The position numbers and the translations under genes were made by a program. From Bradyrhizobium sp. CSS354 (lineage in GTDB: Bacteria; Pseudomonadota; Alphaproteobacteria; Rhizobiales; Xanthobacteraceae), in the NCBI RefSeq assembly GCF_029051725.1, contig NZ_JAACFU010000003.1, positions 62,001-126,000 on the forward strand: DNA of 64,000 nucleotides, in the 5' to 3' direction. Below, piece after piece: positions 42,017-50,398 of this stretch; position 1 is the first letter of the stretch; every line of letters begins with the position of its first letter. A model generated the notes under the pieces. That model did not search any database and had not been told where the DNA came from. It saw nothing but the letters and a program-made list of their open reading frames with translations.

Positions 42017-43012
42017 GTGCCAGTGTTGAACCGTGCCGAACGCTCGCGGACCGGGGTGGTTTTCGTCGCGCTTCTGATCGCCATCTGCGCGACGGGAGCC
42101 GCTGCGCGGGAGTTCCGCGCCGCCGACACCCAGACCGAGGATTATCCGACCGTGCAGGCGCTGCGCTACATGGGCGCCCTGATCGCCGAGCGCAGCGGCG
42201 GCCGGCACGAGGTCAAGGTGTTCCACTCCCGCCAGCTCGGCGAGGAGAAGGAGACCATCGAGCAGACCCGGGTCGGCGCGATCGATCTCAATCGGACCAA
42301 TGTGGCGCTGATCGGCAACTTCGTTCCGGCGATGAACGTGCTGGCGATGCCGTTCCTGTTCCGGTCCATCGAGCACATGCAGAAGGTGCTGGACGGTCCG
42401 GTCGGCAGCGAGATTCTCGGCAGCTTCGAGCCCTACGGCTTCGTTGGCCTCGCCTTCTACGATTCCGGCGCGCGGTCGATCTACAACGGCGCCCGGCCCG
42501 TGCGGAGTGTCGCGGACCTCAAGGGATTGCGGATCCGGGTGCAGCAGTCGGAGTTGATGAGCCAGATGATCCGCTCGCTCGGCGCGGAGCCGGTCGAGAT
42601 GCCCTATGGGCAGGTGCTTGCCGGGCTTGCCAACCACCTGATCGACGGCGCCGAGAACAACTGGCCATCCTACGTGACGACGGACCATTACAAGCATGCC
42701 GGCTACCTCGCCCTCACCGAGCACACGATGAGCCCCGAAGTGCTGGTGATCTCGTTGAAGGCCTGGAAAAGCCTGTCGGCCGACGACCAGACCATCTTCA
42801 GGGAAGCCGCGCAGCGCTCCAGCCGGTTCATGCGCGAGAAATGGCGCGACCTCGAGGAGCAGTCGCAGCACAAGGCGGAAGCAGCGGGCGTCACCATCGT
42901 CAGGGATATCGACCGCAAGCCGTTCGAGGACGCGATGGTCGCGATCTACGCCAAGGCCGGGCAAGATCCGGCCGCGGCCGCGCTGATCGAACGCATTCGC
43001 AAGGTGGAGTGA
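42017..43012 (+). CDS. TRAP-type substrate-binding protein (DctP family), no DctQM partner
   Basis: The start at GTG 42017 is chosen for the GAGGGG site 6 nt upstream. The 331-aa precursor has a signal peptide ending 'CATGAAAREF' and DctP motifs 'EVKVFHSRQLGEEKETIEQT', 'VADLKGLRIRVQQSELM' (with the carboxylate-binding Arg) and 'HLIDGAENNWPSY'. No DctQ/DctM membrane genes follow; instead two histidine kinases begin 6 nt downstream. It is probably the periplasmic input of that signalling system, binding an organic acid. Confidence 0.88.
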   Translation: MPVLNRAERSRTGVVFVALLIAICATGAAAREFRAADTQTEDYPTVQALRYMGALIAERSGGRHEVKVFHSRQLGEEKETIEQTRVGAIDLNRTNVALIGNFVPAMNVLAMPFLFRSIEHMQKVLDGPVGSEILGSFEPYGFVGLAFYDSGARSIYNGARPVRSVADLKGLRIRVQQSELMSQMIRSLGAEPVEMPYGQVLAGLANHLIDGAENNWPSYVTTDHYKHAGYLALTEHTMSPEVLVISLKAWKSLSADDQTIFREAAQRSSRFMREKWRDLEEQSQHKAEAAGVTIVRDIDRKPFEDAMVAIYAKAGQDPAAAALIERIRKVE

Positions 43013-43018
43013 GGCCAC

Positions 43019-45097
43019 TTGCCCGGGCTTGGACACAGCGAGCATGCAGACAGGTCGCCCGGCCCGATGGGGCGGCTGCGTGCGCGGCTGGTCGGCGTGC
43101 TCCGGGCCGTGCCGATTCGCTGGCGCATCCTGTCGATCGCGGCGCTGAACTCCGCCGTGGTCATCGTGCTGGTTGGGCTGATCTGGAACGGGTCGCAGGT
43201 GCTCGGCTCGGCCTGGGATGACGTGCGCCAGGTGCGCGAGTCCGACCGGATCCTGGCGCTGCTCGAAAGTGAGACCGGGCGGCTGCACAATCTGATCCAC
43301 CGCTACATCAACCAGCCGAGCCCCGACCTGTTCGCCGAGATCCTGCTGCTGCGCGAGGCGGTGCTGGGGACGCTGACCAACCGCGCCGCCAAGGACCCGA
43401 TGCTGTCGGGCTCGGTCGAGGAGCTGGAGCGCACCACCGACCGCTTCCTCAACGGCTTCGGCGAGCTGCGCGGCGTGCAGGCCACCATCGCCAGGACCTA
43501 TGAGGATCAAGTGCAGGGACCGGCCAGGGATATGGCCGGCCTTTACTCCATCATCGAAGGCGCCACCGGCCATCGCGACGCGCTGATCTGGCCTTCGCTG
43601 GGCAAGTCGCGCGAGGCCTTCACCGCGATGCTGGTCGCGGCCAATTCCTACTATCTGTCGCTGTCACCGGGTGCGGCCGACGACGCCCGCCGCAACACCG
43701 AGACGATCGAGAAGACCATCCCCGTGATGATCGATCTCGCCGACAACGACCTCCAGCGCATGGCGCTGCGACGGCTGGCGGCCCGGACCGCCGCGCTGCG
43801 CGAGGGCTTTGCAAAGCTCTCCGAGCAGCTCATGAACCGTACCGAGCTGCTGCGCAACACCATCGACGCCAACCAGGCCGAGGCGATCGGCGCCATCGAC
43901 GACCTCTCCACCAAGATGCGCCAGCGCGAGCAGAAGGCGCAGGAGACGTTCGACCGCACGCTGGCGGACATTTCCCGTCGCGTTCTTTCCATCGCCGTGA
44001 TCTTCCTCGGCATCATCCTCACCGCCGGCGTGCTGATCGCGCTGTCGATCCGGCTGCCGCTGCAGCAGATCATGGCGGCGATGCGCGCGATCACGCTCGG
44101 CGACCTCGGCCGCGAGGTACAGGGCACGCGCGCGCGCGACGAAGTCGGCGCCATGGCCCGCGCGGTGGAAGTGTTCCGCGAAAACGCGATTGCGAAACGT
44201 GAGACCGAGGACGAGCTGCGCGCGTCCAAGGAGAAGGCCGAAAGCGCGCTACTCGAGCTCAACGCCGCGCAGCAGAATCTGATCGATGCCGAGAGGCTCG
44301 CAGCCCTTGGCGGCCTCGTCGCCGGCGTTGCGCACGAGGTCAACAATCCGATCGGCATCAGCCTCACCGTTGCGTCGAGTTTTGCCCGGCGCACGGAGAT
44401 CTTCGAGGCGCAGCTCAAAGGCGAAGGCGGCCTGCGCCGCTCGCAGCTGGAGGAATTCGTGCAGTCCTCGCGCGACGCCTCGCAGCAGCTGGTCGCCAAT
44501 TTGCAGCGCGCCGGCGAACTGATCCAGTCGTTCAAGCAGGTCGCGGTCGACCGCTCCCACGCCGAACGGCGGCAGTTCTCCCTGAGCGAAGCCACCGACC
44601 AGATCATCGCGAGCCTGCGCCCGGTGCTGAAGCGCTCGCCGATCACGCTCCATGTCGACATGCCCGAGGGGCTGCTGCTCGACGGCTATCCCGGCTCCTA
44701 TGGCCAGATCCTGACCAATTTGTTCCTCAACGCCGCCAACCACGCCTTTGCCGACGGCCGCGCCGGCACGATCACGATCTCGGCGCGGCCCCGCGGGGCC
44801 GACGACGTCGAGATCATCTTCACCGATGACGGGGCCGGCATGACCTCCGACGTGCAGCGCCAAGCCTTTGACCCATTCTTTACCACCAGGCGCAATGAAG
44901 GTGGCACGGGACTCGGCCTCCATATCGTCTATAACCTTGTCACCCAGCAGCTCGGCGGTCGCATGATGCTGGAATCCAAGCTGGGACAAGGCACTACATT
45001 TCGCATTATCATGCCCCGGGTCGCCAGGGGCGGCGGGCAAAGCACAGAGACTGACGGGACTTCTCAATGGCCGAACAGGACGATGTCCTCCACCTGA
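43019..45097 (+). CDS. Membrane sensor histidine kinase (HAMP-HisKA-HATPase)
   Basis: A 692-aa kinase. Transmembrane helices lie at about 36-56 and 322-344 with a large helical periplasmic domain between them; a HAMP-like segment and coiled coil (345-428) lead to the H-box 'GGLVAGVAHEVNNPIG' with H439, then N-box 'NLFLNAANHAF', 'DDGAGM', 'FDPFFTTR' and 'GGTGLGLHIV'. The start at TTG 43019 follows the dctP stop by 6 nt; ATG 43067 is an alternative. The periplasmic domain could bind the adjacent DctP protein, as in TorS/TorT-like systems. Confidence 0.9.
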   Translation: MPGLGHSEHADRSPGPMGRLRARLVGVLRAVPIRWRILSIAALNSAVVIVLVGLIWNGSQVLGSAWDDVRQVRESDRILALLESETGRLHNLIHRYINQPSPDLFAEILLLREAVLGTLTNRAAKDPMLSGSVEELERTTDRFLNGFGELRGVQATIARTYEDQVQGPARDMAGLYSIIEGATGHRDALIWPSLGKSREAFTAMLVAANSYYLSLSPGAADDARRNTETIEKTIPVMIDLADNDLQRMALRRLAARTAALREGFAKLSEQLMNRTELLRNTIDANQAEAIGAIDDLSTKMRQREQKAQETFDRTLADISRRVLSIAVIFLGIILTAGVLIALSIRLPLQQIMAAMRAITLGDLGREVQGTRARDEVGAMARAVEVFRENAIAKRETEDELRASKEKAESALLELNAAQQNLIDAERLAALGGLVAGVAHEVNNPIGISLTVASSFARRTEIFEAQLKGEGGLRRSQLEEFVQSSRDASQQLVANLQRAGELIQSFKQVAVDRSHAERRQFSLSEATDQIIASLRPVLKRSPITLHVDMPEGLLLDGYPGSYGQILTNLFLNAANHAFADGRAGTITISARPRGADDVEIIFTDDGAGMTSDVQRQAFDPFFTTRRNEGGTGLGLHIVYNLVTQQLGGRMMLESKLGQGTTFRIIMPRVARGGGQSTETDGTSQWPNRTMSST

Positions 45098-46812
45098 TCG
45101 ACGATACCGGTACTGCATCGGAGGATGTTGACGCCCGGAAATGGAAGATCGCCGTCATCGACGACGATCCGGCCGTGCATGACGGCACGCGTTTTGCGCT
45201 CTCGGACTATTCCCTCAACGGCCAGGGCCTGGAGATCCTCTCCGCCCATTCCGCGGCGGAAGGCCGCAAGCTGATGGCCGCGCACAGCGACATCGCCGCC
45301 GTGCTGCTCGACGTCATCATGGAGACGGATGTCGCCGGCCTCGAGCTGGTCGAGTACATCCGCAACGAGCTCAAGAACGAGACCGTGCGCATCATCCTGC
45401 GCACCGGACAGCCGGGCCAGGCGCCCGAGCGGCGCGTGATCGTGCAGTACGACATCAACGACTACAAGGCCAAGACCGAGCTCACCGCCGACAAGCTGTT
45501 CACCTCGCTGACCGCGGCGCTGCGCTCCTACCAGCAACTCGAGCGCATGCTGCAAACCCGGCGCGGGCTCGAGATCATCATCGACGCGGCCTCGACGCTG
45601 TACGACTTCAAGTCGATGCAGCGGCTGGCCGAGGGCGTGCTGACCCAGCTCGCCTCGCTGCTCAACGTCGATTGCGCCGGCATCCTGGTCTTGCGCGACA
45701 ATGGCGGCATCGACCCCGAGCTCTCGGTGCTCGCCGGCAGCGGCTGCTACAGCCGCTTCATCGGCACGACCTCGTCGAAGGCGCTCGACCCCGATCTGCG
45801 CGCGATGGTGGAAGCCGCTTTCCAGGGCCGCAAGAACGAATTCGCCGACCACCGCAGCGTGATCTATTTGCGCACCGGAAGCGGCCGCGAGGTCGTGGTG
45901 CTGCTCCAGGCCGAGCGCGAGCTGTCCGAGACCGACCGCTCGCTGGTCGAGATCTTCTCCAGCCGGCTCTCGATCGCCTTCGACAACGTCATCCTCTACC
46001 AGCAGCTGCAGGCCGCCAACACCCAGCTGGAAGACCGCGTCGCCCAGCGCACCCGCGCGCTGATGCAGGCCAACCGCCGGCTCTCGGCGCAATGGCTGCG
46101 GCTGCAGCGCGCCAACGGCTTCAAGAACGAGATCCTCGGCACCGTCGCCCACGATCTGAAGAATCCGCTCGGCGTCATCCTCGGCCGCACCGAGATGCTG
46201 AAGGAGCTGATCTCGACCGGCGCGTCGTCAAGCGGCGTGGTCGCCCAGGTCGATCACATCCGCGATGCGACCAAGCGCCTGACCACGATGGTCGATCATC
46301 TGATCTCGGACGCGATGGCCGATGCCTTCGACATCACCATCCGCCGCGAGCCGGTCGACGTCGCGGCCCTGGTCAAGGAGGTCGCGGAAGCCAACCAGCC
46401 GCTCGCCGTCAACAAGCAGCAGGCAATCAGCGTCACCGCGCCCGTCAACATCGTCACCATGTGCGACACCGACCGCATCCGCGAGGCGATCGACAATCTG
46501 ATCAGCAACGCCATCAAATACTCACCGATCGGCGGCAAGATCGGCGTCATCGTGAACCATGAGGGCGGCGACACCATCGTCCGCGTCAGCGACGAGGGCG
46601 CCGGCCTGTCGCCGGAGGATCTCGGCCGCCTGTTCGGCCGGTTCCAGCGGCTGTCGGCAAAACCGACCGCCGGCGAGAGCTCGACCGGCCTTGGGTTGTC
46701 CATCGTCAAGCGTATTATCGACATGCACGGCGGCGAGGTGACCGCCGAGAGCGAGGGCCCCGGCAAGGGCTCGACCTTCACCATCACCCTCCCCGCGACC
46801 GAAATTCCGTGA
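45067..46812 (+). CDS. Hybrid response regulator-histidine kinase (REC-DUF3369-HisKA-HATPase)
   Basis: A 581-aa cytoplasmic protein. The receiver domain (about 25-150) has the acidic pair 'VIDDDPAV' and phospho-acceptor D82 in 'AVLLDVIME'; residues about 155-310 are a DUF3369/GAF-like sensor; the kinase core has H362 in 'LGTVAHDLKNPLG', 'NLISNAIKYSP', 'DEGAGLSPED' and 'SSTGLGLSIVKRI'. It overlaps the preceding kinase gene by 31 bp. It can receive phosphate from the first kinase and pass it to the OmpR-type regulator downstream. Confidence 0.9.
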   Translation: MAEQDDVLHLIDDTGTASEDVDARKWKIAVIDDDPAVHDGTRFALSDYSLNGQGLEILSAHSAAEGRKLMAAHSDIAAVLLDVIMETDVAGLELVEYIRNELKNETVRIILRTGQPGQAPERRVIVQYDINDYKAKTELTADKLFTSLTAALRSYQQLERMLQTRRGLEIIIDAASTLYDFKSMQRLAEGVLTQLASLLNVDCAGILVLRDNGGIDPELSVLAGSGCYSRFIGTTSSKALDPDLRAMVEAAFQGRKNEFADHRSVIYLRTGSGREVVVLLQAERELSETDRSLVEIFSSRLSIAFDNVILYQQLQAANTQLEDRVAQRTRALMQANRRLSAQWLRLQRANGFKNEILGTVAHDLKNPLGVILGRTEMLKELISTGASSSGVVAQVDHIRDATKRLTTMVDHLISDAMADAFDITIRREPVDVAALVKEVAEANQPLAVNKQQAISVTAPVNIVTMCDTDRIREAIDNLISNAIKYSPIGGKIGVIVNHEGGDTIVRVSDEGAGLSPEDLGRLFGRFQRLSAKPTAGESSTGLGLSIVKRIIDMHGGEVTAESEGPGKGSTFTITLPATEIP

Positions 46813-46822
46813 TCTCAGGACC

Positions 46823-47560
46823 ATGACCCAAAGCCAGCACATCATGATCGTCGACGACGAGGCCCCGGCCCGGGAGATGGTCGGCGATTACCTCAAGATG
46901 CACGGCTTCACCGTGACGCTGTGCGACGGCGGCAAGTCCTTGCGCACGGCGATCGACGGCAGCATGCCCGACCTCGTCGTGCTCGACCTCAACATGCCGG
47001 AGGAGGACGGGCTCTCGATCATCCGCGACCTCAAGAGCCGCATCAACGTGCCGGTGATCATGCTGACGGCGACGGCGAGCCCGATCGACCGCGTCGTCGG
47101 CCTCGAACTCGGCGCCGACGATTACGTGGCCAAGCCGTGCGAACTGCGTGAGCTGATGGCGCGCATCCGCTCGGTGCTGCGCCGGAGCGTGCCGGCGAAA
47201 GCCGTGGGGGCGGAAACGGCGGCTGCGAAGTCGGACAAGGAGCAACTGGTACGGTTCGGGACGAAGTGGCTCGATCTCGAAGCGCAGGCCTTGCGCGACG
47301 ACGAGGGCAACGAGCACCCGCTGACCGCATCCGAGTTCGGGCTCTTGAAAGTGTTCGCGGCCAATCCGAAGCGCGTGCTGTCGCGCGAGCGCCTGCTGGA
47401 ATTGGCCAATGCGCGCGACGCCGAAGCCTTCGACCGCGCGGTCGATCTGCGCATCATGCGCATCCGCCGCAAGATCGAGCCCGATCCCACAAAACCCGCC
47501 GTGATCCGCACCATCCGCGGCGGCGGCTATTTGTTCTCGCCGGCGGGCGAGAAGGCGTAG
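46823..47560 (+). CDS. OmpR/PhoB-type response regulator
   Basis: A 245-aa regulator with receiver domain ('MIVDDEAP', D55 in 'VVLDLNMPEEDG', 'KPCELREL') and C-terminal winged helix ('LTASEFGLLKVFAANPKRVL', 'RIRRKIEPDPTKPAVIRTIR'). It starts 10 nt after the hybrid kinase gene and closes the dctP-kinase-kinase-regulator unit. Its targets may include the divergent UgpB-like gene. Confidence 0.92.
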   Translation: MTQSQHIMIVDDEAPAREMVGDYLKMHGFTVTLCDGGKSLRTAIDGSMPDLVVLDLNMPEEDGLSIIRDLKSRINVPVIMLTATASPIDRVVGLELGADDYVAKPCELRELMARIRSVLRRSVPAKAVGAETAAAKSDKEQLVRFGTKWLDLEAQALRDDEGNEHPLTASEFGLLKVFAANPKRVLSRERLLELANARDAEAFDRAVDLRIMRIRRKIEPDPTKPAVIRTIRGGGYLFSPAGEKA

Positions 47561-47570
47561 GGGCCCCATC

Positions 47571-47712
47571 GTCGTCCTGGCGAAAGCCAGGACCCATTAC
47601 CCCAGGGAGAAGTTGTGGCGCGAGGCTGGCAACCACGCGTCTTCGCAAAACGTCTCCCTGGGGTAATGGGTCCTGGATCGGCGCTCGCTTTGCTCGCTTG
47701 TCCAGGACGACA
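47571..47712. repeat. Palindromic intergenic repeat, family B
   Basis: Arms GTCGTCCTGGCGAAAGCCAG and complement-like end CTTGTCCAGGACGACAC, with inner ACCCATTACCCCAGG/CCTGGGGTAATGGGT arms, at the end of the two-component transcript. Confidence 0.8.
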
Positions 47713-47823
47713 CGGTGAGTGCGAACTCAAACCCCCGGAATACGTTCCCGGCGCCTCCGTCCGCCTCCAATCCCCACTCTCGTATTTTCCGTACATTGAA
47801 ATTCCAGGCTTTTTTGCCCCGAA

Positions 47824-47852
47824 TGTTTCGTCGCGGCTAATCCGACGAAACA
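47824..47852. promoter_or_regulatory. Inverted repeat TGTTTCGTCG-N9-CGACGAAACA upstream of the ECF sigma gene
   Basis: A perfect 10-bp inverted repeat 120-148 bp upstream of the sigma-factor start. Just downstream a second inverted pair, GCACGAAA/TTTCGTGC (47863-47870, 47883-47890), and another CGAAAC (47899-47904) follow. The right arm is part of a 14-bp word CCGACGAAACAATT repeated downstream of the gene. Likely a regulatory region; the binding factor is unknown. Confidence 0.5.
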
Positions 47853-47971
47853 ATTTGATGGCGCACGAAACCATTTTCCCCTTTTCGTGCAGACGTCCCG
47901 AAACGTTGGCTCATTAACACTTTGGTCCAAGGAAACGCCGCTCGGTTGCGGCGCTACGGGGAGCCAAGTCA

Positions 47972-48583
47972 ATGCCGAACGTCATCGCCATCAACGCCCA
48001 AGCCAGCCAGAGCATCATTGCCGCTCAGGCGACCTCGGACGACATGCTTCTCGAAAGCATTGCCGACGGCAACCGGACGTCGATGCACATCCTTTATTGC
48101 CGGCACAATGTGCGCGTCTACCGCTTCATCCTGCGGATCGTGCGCGACGCCACCACCGCGGAAGACCTCGTCAGCCAGGTGTTCCTGGACGTGTGGCGGA
48201 CCGCTGGCCAGTTTCAGGGCCGCTCGCAGGTTTCGACCTGGCTGCTCTCGATCGCCCGCTTCAAGGCGCTGACCGCGATGCGCCAGCGCCGCTTCGAGGA
48301 CATCGACCAGGAAGACGTGCGCCAGATCGCCGACGGTTGCGACACGCCGGAGACCTCGCTCGACCGCAGCGACACCAGCGCCATCCTGCGCGCCTGCGTT
48401 CAGAAGCTGTCACCCGCGCATCGCGAAATCATCAACCTCGTCTACTACCATGAGAAGTCGGTGGAGGAGGTCGGACAGATCATCGGCATCCCGCAGAGCA
48501 CGGTGAAGACCCGGATGTTCTACGCCCGCAAGCAACTGGCCGAATTGCTTAAGGGCTGTGGCGTCGAGCGCTTCGCCGCCTGA
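47972..48583 (+). CDS. ECF-type RNA polymerase sigma factor
   Basis: A 203-aa sigma-70-family factor. Region 2 spans about residues 38-105 ('RFILRIVRDATTAEDLVSQV', 'FLDVWRTAGQFQGRSQVSTW') and region 4 about 142-195 ('LSPAHREIINLVYYHEKSVE', 'GIPQSTVKTRMFYARKQLAE'). No anti-sigma factor gene is adjacent. The gene stands alone between repeats and is flanked by CCGACGAAAC boxes. The nearest downstream genes are a CcdA-like/thioredoxin-like pair, so a redox or envelope stress regulon is possible but unproven. Confidence 0.9.
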   Translation: MPNVIAINAQASQSIIAAQATSDDMLLESIADGNRTSMHILYCRHNVRVYRFILRIVRDATTAEDLVSQVFLDVWRTAGQFQGRSQVSTWLLSIARFKALTAMRQRRFEDIDQEDVRQIADGCDTPETSLDRSDTSAILRACVQKLSPAHREIINLVYYHEKSVEEVGQIIGIPQSTVKTRMFYARKQLAELLKGCGVERFAA

Positions 48584-48649
48584 AGCTCAGCTATTTCAAT
48601 GGGATAGGACTTTTGTTTTGGCCCTATCCCGGACACGGAAGTGTTACCG

Positions 48650-48663
48650 CCGACGAAACAATT
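48650..48663 (+). promoter_or_regulatory. Second copy of CCGACGAAACAATT downstream of the sigma gene
   Basis: An exact 14-bp repeat of 47842-47855. A mirrored GGTTTCGTT follows at 48719-48727 about 60 bp later. The pair sits in a 437-bp gene-free gap ahead of a terminator, which may mean an untranslated RNA is made here. Confidence 0.4.
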
Positions 48664-48744
48664 GAAACAAAGCACAACATCAGGCGGAAAAACTTCCCTC
48701 CTATAAGGCTCACATACGGTTTCGTTAAACCTCCCAAGACCTCC

Positions 48745-48781
48745 AACGACCCGGACGGGATGCCCCCCTCCGGGTCGTTTT
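48745..48781 (+). terminator. Rho-independent terminator
   Basis: An 11-bp perfect stem (AACGACCCGGA / TCCGGGTCGTT, arms 48745-48755 and 48769-48779) runs directly into TTTTGT. It ends the sigma-factor transcript or a small RNA begun in the upstream gap. The gap 48584-49020 also holds a family D repeat and a weaker stem at 48601-48630. Confidence 0.8.
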
Positions 48782-48835
48782 GTGTCTGGGGTAACGCACG
48801 CGGCGCCAGCGGTGCTGGGCACGGCGCTTCCTTGT

Positions 48836-48919
48836 CGTCATGGCCGGGCTTGTGCCGGCCATCCACGACTTCCCCGCGGTCCAAAGACGAGGATGCTCGG
48901 GACAAGCCCGGGCATGACG
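48836..48919. repeat. Palindromic intergenic repeat, family D (CGTCATGGCCGGGCTTGT...)
   Basis: Arms CGTCATGGCCGGGCTTGTGC and GACAAGCCCGGGCATGACG with a variable centre. A second copy lies at 62491-62575. Confidence 0.8.
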
Positions 48920-49020
48920 CCCCCCTGCGAATTCGTGTCCCCGTCACGAACGTGTGACGGCGCGTAACGTCCGACACATCCATCCCGAACAGCCCTCGTG
49001 ACCCCCTTCACGAGTGCCCC

Positions 49021-49719
49021 ATGCTCGAACTTCTCTTCGCTGTCCTCGCCGGCATCCTCACCATCGCCGCGCCCTGCACGCTGCCGATGCTGCCGATCCT
49101 GCTCGGCGCCTCGATCGGCCGCAGCTCGCATCTGCGCCCCGCGATGATCGCGCTCGGCTTCGTCATCTCGTTCTCCGCGACCGCGCTGTTGCTCGGCGCC
49201 ATCACGCGGCTGTTTGATTTCGATCCGAACGTGCTGCGCGAGGCGGCATCGATCCTGCTGCTCGGCTTCGGTCTGTTGATGCTGTGGCCAGCGCCATTCG
49301 AATGGCTGTCGATCCGGCTCAATGGCTGGCTCGATCTCGGCAACTCCGGCGCTACGCAGCGCGAGGGCGCGCTCGGCGGGCTCGTGCTCGGCACCACGCT
49401 TGGCTTGGTCTGGACGCCCTGCGCCGGCCCGGTGCTCGGCTCGATCCTGACACTGGTCGCGACCACGAAGAATGTTGGCTGGGCCGGCACGCTGCTGGTC
49501 GCCTACGCGATCGGCGCAGCGATTCCCATGCTGGCGATCGCCTATGGCGGGCAGGCCGCGACGACGCGGGTGCGCAGTCTCGCGCGCATTTCGCCAAGGC
49601 TGCAGCAGGGCTTTGGCGTCGTCGTGATCGGCTTCGCCGTCGCCGCCTATTTCCAATACGACACGCTGATCTTGGCGTGGCTCACCGGCTTCTATCCCAC
49701 CGGCCAGATCGGCCTGTGA
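49021..49719 (+). CDS. CcdA/DsbD-like thiol-disulfide transmembrane electron carrier
   Basis: A 232-aa polytopic protein with about six hydrophobic segments. The two CcdA cysteine sites are present as 'IAAPCTLPMLPILLG' near residue 19 and 'GLVWTPCAGPVLGS' near residue 138. CcdA proteins carry reducing equivalents from cytoplasmic thioredoxin to periplasmic thiol proteins. The next gene, 31 nt downstream, encodes a periplasmic thioredoxin-like protein, its likely electron acceptor. Confidence 0.88.
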   Translation: MLELLFAVLAGILTIAAPCTLPMLPILLGASIGRSSHLRPAMIALGFVISFSATALLLGAITRLFDFDPNVLREAASILLLGFGLLMLWPAPFEWLSIRLNGWLDLGNSGATQREGALGGLVLGTTLGLVWTPCAGPVLGSILTLVATTKNVGWAGTLLVAYAIGAAIPMLAIAYGGQAATTRVRSLARISPRLQQGFGVVVIGFAVAAYFQYDTLILAWLTGFYPTGQIGL

Positions 49720-49750
49720 TCATCGCGCATCTCAACCGGAGGACTCGTCC

Positions 49751-50314
49751 ATGACTTTCAAACTGCTCGCCGTCTCCGCCGCACTGATCGGCATCGCCAT
49801 AACAGGCGCCGTCATCCCCGGCATCTGCGACGAAGCCGCGCGCGCCGTTCCTGTCGTCACCGCCGCCGCCAGCCAGGACAGCGCGCCCGACTTCACCGGC
49901 ATCAACAACTGGTTCAACTCGAAGCCGCTCAATATCGCCGATCTCCGCGGCAAGGTCGTGCTGGTGGATTTCTGGACCTATGGCTGCGTCAACTGCGTCA
50001 ACACGCTGCCGCACGTCACCGAGCTCTATGCCAAGTACAAGGACAAGGGGCTCGTCGTGGTCGGCGTGCACACGCCGGAATTCCCGTTCGAGCGCTCGGC
50101 GTCCAATGTGCAGGCGGCGCTGAAGCGCCACGGCATCACCTATCCGGTGGCACAGGACAATGATTCCAGGACCTGGAATGCGTACCGCAACCGATATTGG
50201 CCGACGCAATACATCATCGACCAGAACGGCAAGATCGTGTTCCAGCACGAGGGCGAAGGCCGCTATGACGAGATCGATCGCACCGTTGGCCGGCTGCTGA
50301 ACGCCAACAGCTAA
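49751..50314 (+). CDS. Periplasmic thioredoxin-like (redoxin/TlpA-type) protein
   Basis: A 187-aa protein with an N-terminal hydrophobic export signal ('LLAVSAALIGIAITGAVIPG'), then a thioredoxin fold: active site 'DFWTYGCVNCVNTLPHV' (Cys-Val-Asn-Cys), 'VVVGVHTPEFPFER' and 'RYWPTQYIIDQNGKIVF' with the cis-Pro. The Cys-Val-Asn-Cys site is of the reducing TlpA/ResA-like redoxin type. Paired with the CcdA-like gene for periplasmic disulfide reduction. Confidence 0.88.
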   Translation: MTFKLLAVSAALIGIAITGAVIPGICDEAARAVPVVTAAASQDSAPDFTGINNWFNSKPLNIADLRGKVVLVDFWTYGCVNCVNTLPHVTELYAKYKDKGLVVVGVHTPEFPFERSASNVQAALKRHGITYPVAQDNDSRTWNAYRNRYWPTQYIIDQNGKIVFQHEGEGRYDEIDRTVGRLLNANS

Positions 50315-50345
50315 CACGCGGCGCTGGTCTCGCCGTTGTTGCTTG

Positions 50346-50371
50346 ACTCCACGGACCCGTCCGTGGAGTTT
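50346..50371 (+). terminator. Stem-loop terminator after the thioredoxin-like gene
   Basis: A perfect 10-bp stem (ACTCCACGGA / TCCGTGGAGT) with a 4-nt CCCG loop followed by TT T. The T-run is short, so termination may be partial. Its place argues that the next gene starts at ATG 50399, not upstream. Confidence 0.65.
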
Positions 50372-50398
50372 CGCGGGCCACGCAATCAGCCGCCCGCG

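Noticed and set aside
41960..43573. 537-codon open frame on the minus strand
   Set aside because: Antisense to dctP and the histidine kinase start; no recognisable domain.
48601..48630. GGGATAGG/CCTATCCC stem as terminator of the sigma gene
   Set aside because: The stem is real (8 bp) but the loop is 14 nt and no T-run follows; the better terminator is at 48745-48781.
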